Below are positions 35,686-43,784 of a DNA stretch of 64,000 bases, piece by piece. Position 1 is the stretch's first letter; every line of letters begins with the position of its first letter. Location of the stretch: the NCBI GenBank assembly GCA_046348835.1, contig JAXMDM010000002.1, positions 992,001 through 1,056,000 of the forward strand, in the 5' to 3' direction. This DNA is from Defluviicoccus sp046348835 (GTDB lineage Bacteria > Pseudomonadota > Alphaproteobacteria > Rhodospirillales > Defluviicoccaceae). Both the position numbers and the translations under genes were made by a program. The notes under the pieces are model-generated. The model ran no database searches and was not told the DNA's origin. It saw only the letters and a program-made list of their open reading frames with translations.

Positions 35686-36097
35686 CGCAATGATGTAGCA
35701 TCATATTTTCAATCCCAGCGCGGAAGTTGGGTCAGAGCGGCCGCCAGCCGGGGATGCCGTCCGCAGTGCCGTCGATGCGGCGCTGGCCGTCGAAGATGAT
35801 CTTGTGTTCGATCTGCTGTCCGCAAATTCCTTTCGCCGGCGTGACGCTGGTGGATGGAAATAAACTGTTCTCGACGGCGCACTCGAACACGGGCACTGGC
35901 GCAATCGCCGCTGACGGACTTGCGGCCGGCATTCAGTCATCGCACCCCACCCATGGCGACGAGGCGATTTCCGGCCCGCTGGCGCGCGGGCGGTCGCGTC
36001 CGGCGGTCTCGGCGCCAAATGCGCACCGGTGGCCCGCATTCCCGACCGGCGCGGCGCTTACGTTCGCCGGGCGTTCTCATCGGCAGCGCGCCTTCGC
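35686..36097. other. Element region, possible decayed coding DNA
   Basis: A minus-strand frame at 35732-35932 reads VPVFECAVENSLFPSTSVTP and then HKIIFDGQRRIDGTADGIPG, with natural composition, but it has no recognised family or convincing start. It may be the C-terminus of a lost gene. Nothing else is seen in these 410 bases. Confidence 0.35.
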
Positions 36098-36625
36098 TCA
36101 TCGCAAATCGATTTTGATCTCGGCCAGCCCGGCCAAGTGCTGGCGGACGTGATTTTCGAGAACCGTTTGCAGCCGGTGCGGGTCCGCGCCGAGTTCCGCT
36201 GCCATCCCGGCAGCTACCCGCACCGGCCAGCCAAGCCACGCGTCCCGCTCCGCCCGGGCGAGGCCGAACACCAGCGCGCAGGCCTTCGTGCGATCCACCA
36301 ACTCGCCCGCAAGCTTCCGCACCTGAATCTTCCGCAGCTCGGTCTTCAACACCTCATTGGCGGCGCGCGCCTCCATGTAGCTCATGGACGTCTCGCTGAC
36401 CGCGGCAACGGCCGCCTCGGGAACCTGGCGAATAGATTGGCGGCCGCGCTGCATCGCCGGGTCAGTCGTCTCAGCACGGCGCCGATCGGACGCTTCCGCA
36501 TCGATCGAACCGTCCGGGTAGTGCACCAGCCGACCGAGCATTCGCGCTGTCGCGACCGTCGGCCTTGAGACGCCAGCGTGCGTCGCATATTGGCGCTCGG
36601 ACATCCCTTGGCGCTTCGTCGTCAT
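36098..36625 (-). CDS. Phage terminase small subunit-like protein
   Basis: About 175 residues. The N-terminal helix-turn-helix MSERQYATHAGVSRPTVATA and the later helix SYMEARAANEVLKTELRKIQ, then FGLARAERDAWLGWPVRVAA and HRLQTVLENHVRQHLAGLAE match the pattern of Nu1-type terminase small subunits (also named elements of external origin). ATG at 36625 is chosen; ATGs at 36604 and 36691 are alternatives. No large subunit follows, which is what satellites that redirect a helper phage terminase look like. Confidence 0.6.
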   Translation of the reverse strand: MTTKRQGMSERQYATHAGVSRPTVATARMLGRLVHYPDGSIDAEASDRRRAETTDPAMQRGRQSIRQVPEAAVAAVSETSMSYMEARAANEVLKTELRKIQVRKLAGELVDRTKACALVFGLARAERDAWLGWPVRVAAGMAAELGADPHRLQTVLENHVRQHLAGLAEIKIDLR

Positions 36626-37009
36626 TTCCTTCGGACCCTCAGCGTGACCACCAACAGTTAAGAATATGGCTAACTTTTGGCTAGCCGGCAACCCAAAAAA
36701 TTGGGCTGGCGCTAGTGATGCGTCGCGCTCTGCGCGCCCGCATAGGTTTATTGCCCAGGGAGGACCCGCGGCGTTCCCGTCGCTTCATTCGTCGATCACG
36801 GCAGGCCGCGGCCGGTTGACCCGGGAAATTATCGAATGTCCCTTGTCGTCTCTCGGGATCACGAAAATAATCGGGGCTCCGTTGCGACGTGCGCGAGGCG
36901 CTCAGGATGGCGCAGCAACGCCGTGAACCCCTTGGGGGAAGACCGTTCACATATAACCGATTTAATTTGAAGTTATCTTTGAAACTGACGAAGGAACTTT
37001 AGGTGCAGA
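36626..37009. other. Intergenic region, possible divergent promoters
   Basis: AT-richer than its surroundings. It contains a small palindrome CCCAA-AAAA-TTGGG (36692-36705) and repeated GGCTA units just upstream of the terminase-like gene, which could be operators. No gene was recognised. Confidence 0.4.
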
Positions 37010-37531
37010 ATGAACTGGCGACGTGGAGCGTTACGGCTATGGATCATCGCATCCGTACTTTGGTGCGCCGTGGTTTTCTTAGCCGCTCTTGCAACGCATA
37101 ACGTGACATGGCTCCCGTCTAAGGCAACGGTCCACGTGAAGATTTCGGACACCGAACAGTGGGACTATCCCGCTGACTGGGGCGTGCAGCGAATAACTCA
37201 AGACATCGAAAAGCGAATGGCGGCCCGCAATGAAGAAGAGCGAAAGTGGGCTGCTCAGCTTCCAGCTTCGCGCAAGGCCGAGTGCCAAGCTATCCCTCGG
37301 AATACGAGATTTGACGACTACCCCTCCGCTTTGCGGAGCGATTGCATCAGGCTATTTTTCGCTAAAGATGAAATGACGTGGCGGTCCGGGTGGGAGTCTC
37401 AGGTAGGAACAGCGCCCCGATTGGCTTGGAAAGTATTAGCTGAGACTACCCCTTTGGCGCTTGGTCCTCCGCTCTTCCTACTCGCTCTAGGCGCATCGCT
37501 CTTCTGGGCAGCCCGAGGATTCAATTGCTAA
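37010..37531 (+). CDS. Hypothetical membrane protein of the element
   Basis: A 173-residue protein with one transmembrane helix at each end (LWIIASVLWCAVVFLAALAT and LGPPLFLLALGASLFWAA) and a soluble, charged middle containing two Cys (KAECQAIP, SDCIRLFF). No family name was recognised. AGGTG lies four bases before the ATG. Base composition is lower in GC than the rest of the window. It is the only plus-strand gene in the right half of the element. Confidence 0.65.
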   Translation: MNWRRGALRLWIIASVLWCAVVFLAALATHNVTWLPSKATVHVKISDTEQWDYPADWGVQRITQDIEKRMAARNEEERKWAAQLPASRKAECQAIPRNTRFDDYPSALRSDCIRLFFAKDEMTWRSGWESQVGTAPRLAWKVLAETTPLALGPPLFLLALGASLFWAARGFNC

Positions 37532-37567
37532 ACGGATCGGCACGAGGGACAGGGGGAACACTCGAAT

Positions 37568-37817
37568 CGGTCCACATCGGTTCACAGTACGGACCGACCA
37601 GAATGCGAAGTATGGACCGCATATTCGCAAGAATGGACCGATTGGACCGGGGATGGACCGATGAATGGACCGCATACTCGTTGCCTCGTAAGACGCGGCA
37701 CTGCGTTTTACTGTCGGTCCATACTATGGTCCGTCTATGGACCGGCCTCCATTCTACCTCCCCCCCGGCCATCGGTCCGGGGGAGGGAGATAGAGGGGGA
37801 ACCGGAAAAATGGACCG
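37568..37817. repeat. TGGACCG iteron array, candidate replication origin
   Basis: At least nine copies of TGGACCG or its complement CGGTCCA occur in 250 bases (37568, 37613, 37634, 37643, 37654, 37666, 37715, 37738, 37811), plus variants at 37578, 37590, 37727 and 37773. Spacing is irregular (9-21 bases in the central cluster). The array ends about 30 bases from the stop of the RepA-like ATPase gene. Clustered iterons beside a primase and ATPase are the usual form of a plasmid or satellite origin. Confidence 0.75.
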
Positions 37818-37845
37818 ATCAGCATTACTTGCGGCTGTGACCTGG

Positions 37846-38793
37846 TCAGTTATCGCTGCACCAGCGGACGACGGTCGCCTTGCCGACGCCGATGGCCTTA
37901 GCAATCGCGCCGAAAGACTGCCCGGCATCCCGCATCTCCCTCGCGCGCCGCTGCTGATCGAGCCGGGTCACCAGGTCGGTGACCGCGGGAGCCGTCGCCC
38001 GAAGCTGGCCCTCGGGGGAGCGGATGAAATCGAGACGGCGGGGATCCAGGTCGCGCCCCTCCACCCGCAGCGTGGTGATGCCCGTCTCGGGGTCGCGGGA
38101 TTGGTACAACAGATGATCCGCCGACCCAGCAATGGCCCGGGTGCCGCTGACCGTATCGATCAGGCTCCCGGTGGCGCCGTTCGGCTTGCGGTCGTGATGC
38201 AGCAGGACCAGGCATACCCCTCGGCTGACGGCCATTCGCTGCAGCTCGCCGAAGAAGGCATAATCGTCAGCGTATACCTGCCCGCTCGCGACCAGTGCCT
38301 GCATGGCGCGGAAACGCTGGGCGGTGTCGATGACGACGAGCCGGCAGTGCGGGTGCTGATCCAGGTACCGGGCCAGCCGGTCCATCGTCCACGGCGGCCG
38401 ATCAGGGTCAGCCCACACATATGTTATGTGGCCGCACCCCCGATCGTGCCCGATCAGCGACCGCTCACGGGCGACGACTCGGCGTTCGCCATCCTCGAAG
38501 AATAGACAAAGAACTTCTGTCGGCGTCGTGGCCAGCACGCCGAACGCGTTGCCACCGGTGGCGACGGATAAGACCATCTCGTGGATGGTCCATGTCTTGC
38601 CCACTTTCGGAGGCGAGGCAAAGACCGTCAAACCAGGCGCCAGGAAACCGGACACGAATTGAACCGGAGGCTTATACGTGCGGCCGGCGAGGCTCGCCGA
38701 CAGGATGCAGTCCGACCATTCGTCGGCTGGTGGGGGTGTCCGGTACGGCTCCGCCTCATCCGCCAGCCGGCGGGCCCAATCATCGTCTGGCAT
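37846..38793 (-). CDS. RepA-like AAA ATPase (replicative helicase type) with C-terminal HTH
   Basis: A 315-residue RecA-fold ATPase. Walker A is ASPPKVGKTWTIHEM near residue 60, Walker B is RLVVIDTAQRF near 145, and the sensor-like motif is CLVLLHHDRKPNGATGS. These match the RepA/DnaB-like hexameric ATPases of plasmids and islands. The last 35 residues form a helix-turn-helix (FGAIAKAIGVGKATVVRW) that could bind the iterons immediately downstream. The start overlaps the primase stop by 14 bases. Confidence 0.8.
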   Translation of the reverse strand: MPDDDWARRLADEAEPYRTPPPADEWSDCILSASLAGRTYKPPVQFVSGFLAPGLTVFASPPKVGKTWTIHEMVLSVATGGNAFGVLATTPTEVLCLFFEDGERRVVARERSLIGHDRGCGHITYVWADPDRPPWTMDRLARYLDQHPHCRLVVIDTAQRFRAMQALVASGQVYADDYAFFGELQRMAVSRGVCLVLLHHDRKPNGATGSLIDTVSGTRAIAGSADHLLYQSRDPETGITTLRVEGRDLDPRRLDFIRSPEGQLRATAPAVTDLVTRLDQQRRAREMRDAGQSFGAIAKAIGVGKATVVRWCSDN

Positions 38794-39685
38794 GATCGAC
38801 CCTCGCCGCCCAGTCGTTGAGATCCTCGCCCGGAGTTGGCGACATGATCCGCCGCACCTCGCGGCCGGCCTCGGTCCAGCGCTCGGCGAGCGCCTCGAAT
38901 GCGGCGATGCCGGCCGGATCGTGATCGACCGCGACCGTGACGGCCTCGGTGCCGGCCAGAACCGGCAGCGCCTTCAGGTTGCCGGCATCGATGGTTGACC
39001 AGACGGGGGTGAATCCGCGGGCAAGGGTCAGCGCGGTCTCGACACCCTCCCCCAGCCCGAGCTCGTAGGTCACCTCACAATCGGGCCACAGTCGGACGAC
39101 GCCGCCAAGCTTGGGGTAGTCGCGTAACACCAGCCGCGGCGGATCGACCGGCGCCTTGCGGCCGGACCCGTCGCCCATGATCCATGTCCGATGCAGCGTC
39201 ATCCGCTGGCCGGCATCGGTAGCAGCCGTGACCAGCCCCACCAGCGCCGGGCCGACGTGCCCGCACCGGTGCCGCAGAGCCGGCGACCACCGCAGATCCC
39301 CGTCCGGGTGCGGCAGTCGGCAGCCGCGGGCGACCAGGTAGCGGCCGGCGGGGTCATCGGCGGTGACCGGCCGCGTCGCGTCCCACAGCCGCGACATGTA
39401 AGCAAGATCGGGGACGGGTGCCGGCTTTGGCGGAGGCGCCTGGCGCGGTCGCTGGTAACCGTCGGTCGGCCGGTCGTCCAGCAACCCGCGGTGCCGGAGC
39501 GCGGCGAGCACGTCGCGGGCATCGCACCCCGCGAAGCATCGGACGAGCAACCGCCCATCGTCGCCGTCGGCGAGGCTCAGGGACGGATCGCGATCGTCAT
39601 GCGCGACGCAGCGGACGAGCCAGCCGCGAGCGGTGCGCGTCGGCTTCGCCGTGAGCGCCCGAGCGATCCGCTCCGCCGGGGTCAT
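38780..39685 (-). CDS. CHC2/Toprim DNA primase of the element
   Basis: A 301-residue primase. An N-terminal zinc site CVAH then CFAGC corresponds to the CHC2 finger. The Toprim domain has the Glu motif LGLGEGVETALTLA near residue 208 and the Asp motif VTVAVDHDPAG near 253. This short CHC2-Toprim form is common in integrative elements and phages of alphaproteobacteria. The start overlaps the stop of the Spo11-like gene by four bases (ATGA). Confidence 0.85.
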   Translation of the reverse strand: MTPAERIARALTAKPTRTARGWLVRCVAHDDRDPSLSLADGDDGRLLVRCFAGCDARDVLAALRHRGLLDDRPTDGYQRPRQAPPPKPAPVPDLAYMSRLWDATRPVTADDPAGRYLVARGCRLPHPDGDLRWSPALRHRCGHVGPALVGLVTAATDAGQRMTLHRTWIMGDGSGRKAPVDPPRLVLRDYPKLGGVVRLWPDCEVTYELGLGEGVETALTLARGFTPVWSTIDAGNLKALPVLAGTEAVTVAVDHDPAGIAAFEALAERWTEAGREVRRIMSPTPGEDLNDWAARVDHARR

Positions 39686-40557
39686 CGGCCGGCACCCTGA
39701 AGCATGCCGACCAGCCCTGAGAGCAACGCGCGCTCGCTTTCTTCAGCCGCCTTGAGGACCTCAAATTGCCGAAGGGGCAAGTGCCGCTGGATAGCCGTCT
39801 CGACGAGCGCCCTAAGCCGGTTCGGCGCGATTGCGTCCAGCTCGACGGAGACGGCCCCGAAGTTCTTGGCCCGGCTATCGCTGGCTTTTGTCAACCTGGT
39901 GGGCAGGTCCCAGAGCGAGATCTGTTCAGCGGTGACGGCCAGCCGCTCGAAATGGATTTCGGCCGCCGGCGCCATCTCTCTCAGCGTTCGCTCAATCTTC
40001 TGTCCGGCATCAACGCCGCTCGGGTCGAAATCCCCGAGATGATAGATGTTGGCCGGCACGCCGACGCCCCGGATGTACTCAGCCGCACCATGCAGGAAGG
40101 ACAGGCTGGCATAGCCGCGCGCCACCATCAGCGGCACGTCATAGCTGGCCGTGACGGGAAGAACGACGCCGGCGAGCGCGTCCTTCTCCAACCAGACTTC
40201 GAGATATGAGCCGGCGCCGTCCCAGAGGGACTTGCGATAGAGGTGGACCGTGTCCGCAAGCGCGTGTTCAACGCTGCTGTAGGATCTCGGCTTTCGTTGC
40301 CAGCGGGTGTTATCCGTCAGCCAGTCGTAGGGCAGTATCCCGGCGCGACGCATCTGCACCAGGTCGGTTTGCACCTTGTCGTAGCCGGCCTCGGTCTTCT
40401 CGACGATGTAGCGGACGCTCGCCTGGTAGAAGACTTGACGCACTGTCATCGGCCGCATGGCCGCGACGATATCGAACAAGTGGCCGCGCCGTTCCCCTAC
40501 CTCGGCACGGGTTGCCCGATGGCGCTTTATGGGGCAAGCCCGATAAAGTGAGTTCAT
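39682..40557 (-). CDS. Orphan topoisomerase VI-A / Spo11-like protein
   Basis: A 291-residue protein. RPMTVRQVFYQ (Arg40 to Tyr44) matches the RxxxY active-site motif in the winged-helix domain of Topo VI-A and Spo11. The Toprim half has EVWLEKDAL (Glu124) and YHLGDFDPSGVD (Asp176, Asp178), the metal-binding residues. No subunit B or GHKL ATPase is present in the element. Orphan Topo VI-A-like proteins have been noted on mobile elements; their function is unknown. It may cut DNA for replication or recombination of the element. ATGA overlaps exist on both sides. Confidence 0.72.
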   Translation of the reverse strand: MNSLYRACPIKRHRATRAEVGERRGHLFDIVAAMRPMTVRQVFYQASVRYIVEKTEAGYDKVQTDLVQMRRAGILPYDWLTDNTRWQRKPRSYSSVEHALADTVHLYRKSLWDGAGSYLEVWLEKDALAGVVLPVTASYDVPLMVARGYASLSFLHGAAEYIRGVGVPANIYHLGDFDPSGVDAGQKIERTLREMAPAAEIHFERLAVTAEQISLWDLPTRLTKASDSRAKNFGAVSVELDAIAPNRLRALVETAIQRHLPLRQFEVLKAAEESERALLSGLVGMLQGAGR

Positions 40558-40784
40558 CGCCGCCCCCCATGGTAGACGAGCGCGGCGTAGGGGATGGGCG
40601 GCCGCTGACTACGGTTGCGGGCGCACCAGAACCTCAGCCGAGCCGAGTAGAGGACATAGCCGCGGCGCGACCAAGGCGGTTGCAGGCTCTCGCGAAATGC
40701 GGCATTGAAGAATTCTTCGTCAGCAATTTCCCATGCCGCCCCTTCGCCGGTGCCAGCCGGCGGCGGGCCCTCGGGCGTGCGCAT
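40554..40784 (-). CDS. Small hypothetical protein of the element
   Basis: A 76-residue protein, MRTPEGPPPAGTGEGAAWEI to YHGGRR, with a Trp/Tyr/Arg-rich C-terminal half. No family was recognised. It is held in the operon by an ATGA overlap with the Spo11-like gene and starts three bases after the AlpA-like gene ends. Confidence 0.55.
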   Translation of the reverse strand: MRTPEGPPPAGTGEGAAWEIADEEFFNAAFRESLQPPWSRRGYVLYSARLRFWCARNRSQRPPIPYAALVYHGGRR

Positions 40785-40787
40785 GGC

Positions 40788-41108
40788 TCATCGCCCGCGG
40801 GGAGCAGCGGCGATCGGCGCCGGTGCGTCGGCGGATGCGTCGGACGCTGGCGGCGAAGGGTTCTTGCGCGGGCGGCCGCCCTTGCGACGCGGCGGCGTGG
40901 CGCCACCGTCCGACGTGCTGGTGCGGCGATGCGCCACTACCCATTCATCGAGATCGGCTGTGTTGTAGACGACGATGGCGCCAATCTTGGCGTAGGCAGG
41001 TCCACCGCCTTTCGATCGCAGCTTATTCAGTTTGCTTGCCGAGCAATCCAGATACTCGGCGGCGGCGGCGGTGCGAAGATAGCGAGTAGTTATAGGAGCG
41101 GCAGTCAT
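40788..41108 (-). CDS. AlpA-like helix-turn-helix regulator/excisionase
   Basis: About 106 residues. RYLRTAAAAEYLDCSASKLN and the following GGGPAYAKIGAIVVYNTADL form a MerR-type HTH_17 domain as in AlpA and excisionases. A Pro/Ala/Arg-rich basic tail follows (PRRKGGRPRKNPSPP). ATG at 41108 is chosen because the frame before it reads unnaturally. An inverted repeat CATCGT/ACGATG (41122-41139) lies just upstream and could be its operator. Confidence 0.72.
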   Translation of the reverse strand: MTAAPITTRYLRTAAAAEYLDCSASKLNKLRSKGGGPAYAKIGAIVVYNTADLDEWVVAHRRTSTSDGGATPPRRKGGRPRKNPSPPASDASADAPAPIAAAPRGR

Positions 41109-41188
41109 TGCCTTTAGGCCCATCGTTTGAGACACGATGAGCACGGATAATATGCACGGGGCGCGCCCGCGCCACAACCAACTTTTTC

Positions 41189-41899
41189 TCAAGATTTCGA
41201 GAGATTGCGTTTTTTGTTTTCTACCAATTCCCTGCTACTGTTTCGAGCCGATAGCCAATCATCTTTGAAATGCTCATCGATGGTCCTCCGGAGCGACGAT
41301 ATGTGGACCCCCGATTCGCGCGCCACCCGTTCGAGGATCGCCGTCGCCGCTAGGTGGTTTTTCGCCACTTCGGGGAGAGCGGCCAGCACAGCGTTGTATG
41401 CCTTTGTTTGTTTTTCCGAGCTATCAGTGCCGTGCTTGCCAAACACCTTGTTTGCTTCCGCCGTGAACCTTTTCCATCGCGCGCCTCCTTGTTCCTCCAA
41501 GCTGAATAGGCAGATCGCAACGGCGTCAAAATAACGAAGAAGCCAGTCAGGCATGGTAATGTTAGAAATGCGGCATATTACGTAGTATCTCCACAATATC
41601 ACCCATTTATCACCGTAGATATAGTATGTTTTATCACCTGCAAGACCAGACTTATTCAGAACGTCATCGCATACCCGCCGCAGTTCCTCGTCAGATACGG
41701 GGCGCTGTGCGAAGTACTTCTCGGAAAGGATGCCTTCAGGATCGGTTCGTGATGCAACCCACTGCAAAATTTTACTTTCGAGGCAGGGGGGCGGGGCATA
41801 GTGACGGCGTCCGCGATCCATTTGGCGAAGCTGGTCGTTCTCCGCCCGCAGCTGCTCGTTCTCCGCCCGCAGCCGCGCCAGTTCGACTTCGTCAACCAT
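41189..41899 (-). CDS. Hypothetical protein with N-terminal coiled coil
   Basis: A 236-residue protein. The start is a leucine-zipper-like coiled coil (ELARLRAENEQLRAENDQLR). The middle is Trp/Tyr-rich (YYIYGDKWVILWRYYVI), and the end looks like a helix-turn-helix (SGVHISSLRRTIDEHFKDDW) with a basic tail. It may be a DNA-binding regulator of the element. No family was recognised. Confidence 0.6.
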   Translation of the reverse strand: MVDEVELARLRAENEQLRAENDQLRQMDRGRRHYAPPPCLESKILQWVASRTDPEGILSEKYFAQRPVSDEELRRVCDDVLNKSGLAGDKTYYIYGDKWVILWRYYVICRISNITMPDWLLRYFDAVAICLFSLEEQGGARWKRFTAEANKVFGKHGTDSSEKQTKAYNAVLAALPEVAKNHLAATAILERVARESGVHISSLRRTIDEHFKDDWLSARNSSRELVENKKRNLSKS

Positions 41900-41959
41900 C
41901 AGGTACCTACCTAAACCGCTCGCTTTTGGTGCCTCTCGGGTGCCGCCGCGCCGCGGCTT

Positions 41960-42217
41960 TCAAGGCAGCAGCTTCAAGATCGCGACGATGGCGCCGGCCT
42001 GGGCGAGCAACAGGGCCGCGATCTTCCACACGACGGCCGCGAGCTCGCGATGGAACTCCGCTCGCAAGTCGATGACGTCGGACTTCGTTGCCACGTCCGC
42101 TTGCTCTCGAAAGCTGTCCGAAAACGCTTCGGCCGCCGTCGTCGCCTGTTCATGGGTGAAGCCGCCGGCTTCGAGCTTGCGGGCAAGTTTGAGGGTATCG
42201 AAGGTGAGGGTTGCCAT
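41960..42217 (-). CDS. DUF1640-like coiled-coil membrane protein
   Basis: An 85-residue protein: LKLARKLEAGGFTHEQATTA, a coiled coil (TKSDVIDLRAEFHRELAAVV), then one C-terminal transmembrane helix (AALLLAQAGAIVAILKLL). This matches the short bacterial DUF1640/CCDC90-like proteins, frequent beside integrases and prophages in alphaproteobacteria. The function is unknown. It starts seven bases after the integrase stop. Confidence 0.8.
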   Translation of the reverse strand: MATLTFDTLKLARKLEAGGFTHEQATTAAEAFSDSFREQADVATKSDVIDLRAEFHRELAAVVWKIAALLLAQAGAIVAILKLLP

Positions 42218-42223
42218 GTTGCC

Positions 42224-43453
42224 TTACCTGCGTCGCTCGCGGAGCTTCACCGTCTTGCCGGTGGTGCCCGCCATCATACCGGCAAGTGCGGTGCCGACCA
42301 TGTCGGCCGCGGCCTTCAGGGGGTCATCGGCCAGGTGCGCATAGCGGTGCGTCGTTGCCGGCTGGCTATGTCCCAGCAAGCCACCGATCAGCGGCAGACT
42401 GGCACCGGCAGCGACGGCGACCGACGCGAAGCTGTGCCGAAGATCGTGAATGCGGACGTCCGGCAGCAGCGCCGCTTGGCGCACCCGTCGCCAGGGCTTT
42501 TCGAGGTTGACCACATGGGCGCCCGGATTGCGGCCGCAGATCAGATAGGGGTTGTCGGCGAGCCGCGGCAGCGTGCGCAGCACTTCAAGCGCTGGCGGGT
42601 TCAGGTGAATGACCTTGGCGCCGGTCTTTGAGTCAGGAAGCGCCAGGCTTCCCTTCTCCATGTCGATCCAATCCCAGCGCGCCGCCAGCACCTCGCCGAG
42701 CCGGGCGCCACTGAAGATCAGCAGGCGGATCGCGGCTGCCTGCCACGGGTTGACGGCGCCGCAGCGCTCGGCAGCCGCCAGGGCACGAGCGAGGCGACGC
42801 AGCTCCCGAGGGCTCAGGAAGCGCTCGCGTCTCGTCTCCTTAAACCGCTCCAAGCCCCGGCAGGGATTGGAGCCGTCGGGCCGATAGCCGTGCCGCACTG
42901 CCCAGTTACACAGGGCGGACAGCACGCGGACCGCGTAATTCGCTTCGTAAGGGGTAGTCCGCCGGGCGTAATGCAACTGGTCGATGTCCGCATGAGTCAA
43001 GCTGGCCATCTTCTTCCTGCCGACAGCGGGCACGATCACATTGTTGACGATCCGCCGGTAGTCGTATGCCGTCTTGGGCTTTCGCTTCGCATCGACATGC
43101 TCCACAAGCCAGCGCTCGGCCATCTGCCGAACGGTCGGAGCATCCTTCTCGGCTTGCCGGGTCGCTTGGCGGTCGCTGGCCGGATCATGGCCGGCCGCCA
43201 CCTCGCCCAAGACTCGCTTTGCCTCTTCGCGGGCCATGTCGGGCGTCCAAGGCGCGCCGTGCTTGCCGATGGTGTACCGTTTGACAGGGTTCCCTCGTCC
43301 TTTGCCGGCGCGGTATTGGACGACGTACACCTTGACGCCGGACCTTCGAACTCGCACCCCAAAGCCTTTTACCTCGGAATCCCAGAGCGAATACTCGCTG
43401 GCACCCGGCTTTGCCGCGTCCACTGCGCGTTTGGTGATGCCCACAACCGGCAT
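42224..43453 (-). CDS. int: Tyrosine site-specific integrase
   Basis: A 409-residue phage-type integrase with an N-terminal DUF4102 arm-binding domain (GITKRAVDAAKPG, DSEVKGFGVRVRRSGVKVYV). Catalytic residues are Arg in FSGARLGEVLAARW, His-x-x-Arg in HDLRHSFAS, His in LLGHSQP and the nucleophile Tyr in THRYAHL. ATG at 43453 is preceded by GAAGGC. It lies 176 bases from the right att repeat and is expected to have inserted the element into tRNA-Thr. Confidence 0.93.
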   Translation of the reverse strand: MPVVGITKRAVDAAKPGASEYSLWDSEVKGFGVRVRRSGVKVYVVQYRAGKGRGNPVKRYTIGKHGAPWTPDMAREEAKRVLGEVAAGHDPASDRQATRQAEKDAPTVRQMAERWLVEHVDAKRKPKTAYDYRRIVNNVIVPAVGRKKMASLTHADIDQLHYARRTTPYEANYAVRVLSALCNWAVRHGYRPDGSNPCRGLERFKETRRERFLSPRELRRLARALAAAERCGAVNPWQAAAIRLLIFSGARLGEVLAARWDWIDMEKGSLALPDSKTGAKVIHLNPPALEVLRTLPRLADNPYLICGRNPGAHVVNLEKPWRRVRQAALLPDVRIHDLRHSFASVAVAAGASLPLIGGLLGHSQPATTHRYAHLADDPLKAAADMVGTALAGMMAGTTGKTVKLRERRR

Positions 43454-43629
43454 GCCTTCAAACCCTAATGACAAACGTCAGTGGTTCAAACCCGTGATGC
43501 CCGCATTTTACGGGGGCATCACGGGGAAGGCAATGGTGGGAACTTATAGGAAACGCAACGAAACGTGTTTCATTGAAAAACAGCGCATTGTGAAATACCA
43601 GGAAACCGCCGAAAACACTCTGGCACCAT

Positions 43630-43686
43630 TTTGTAATCAGTAGGTCGGGGGTTCGAGTCCCTCATCCGGCACCAAATATTTCAATG
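43630..43686. repeat. attR direct repeat
   Basis: A copy of the tRNA-Thr 3' part from the anticodon loop through CCA and ATTTCAATG, matching 29823-29879 with two mismatches. The 5' half of the tRNA is absent, so this is not a second tRNA gene. Confidence 0.88.
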
Positions 43687-43784
43687 AGTTAGATGGATGA
43701 TGGCACCGCCGCTTAGCGGTCGGGTAAGCGGGGGCAAGCGCGGCGCGGCCATTCGAGGGCTCCGGCGTTTGCAAAGGAACCACG

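Larger units (their letters stand above)
29823..43686. mobile_element. tRNA-Thr integrated element, satellite-like
   Basis: About 13.8 kb bounded by 57-bp direct repeats of the tRNA-Thr 3' end (29823-29879 and 43630-43686, two mismatches). The right half has a tyrosine integrase next to the right boundary, an AlpA-like regulator, a Spo11-like protein, a primase, a RepA-like ATPase, iterons and a terminase small subunit-like gene. There are no head, tail or conjugation genes apart from one degraded head relic. This composition resembles phage-inducible islands and P4-like satellites. The left half is a mixture of relics and cargo that may represent older insertions at the same tRNA. Confidence 0.8.

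Noticed and set aside
37568..37817. A CRISPR array
   Set aside because: The repeated unit is only seven bases, on both strands and irregularly spaced, with no cas genes; an iteron origin fits better.
43630..43705. A second tRNA-Thr gene
   Set aside because: Only the part from the anticodon loop to the 3' end is present; the acceptor 5' strand and D arm are missing. It is the attachment-site copy.
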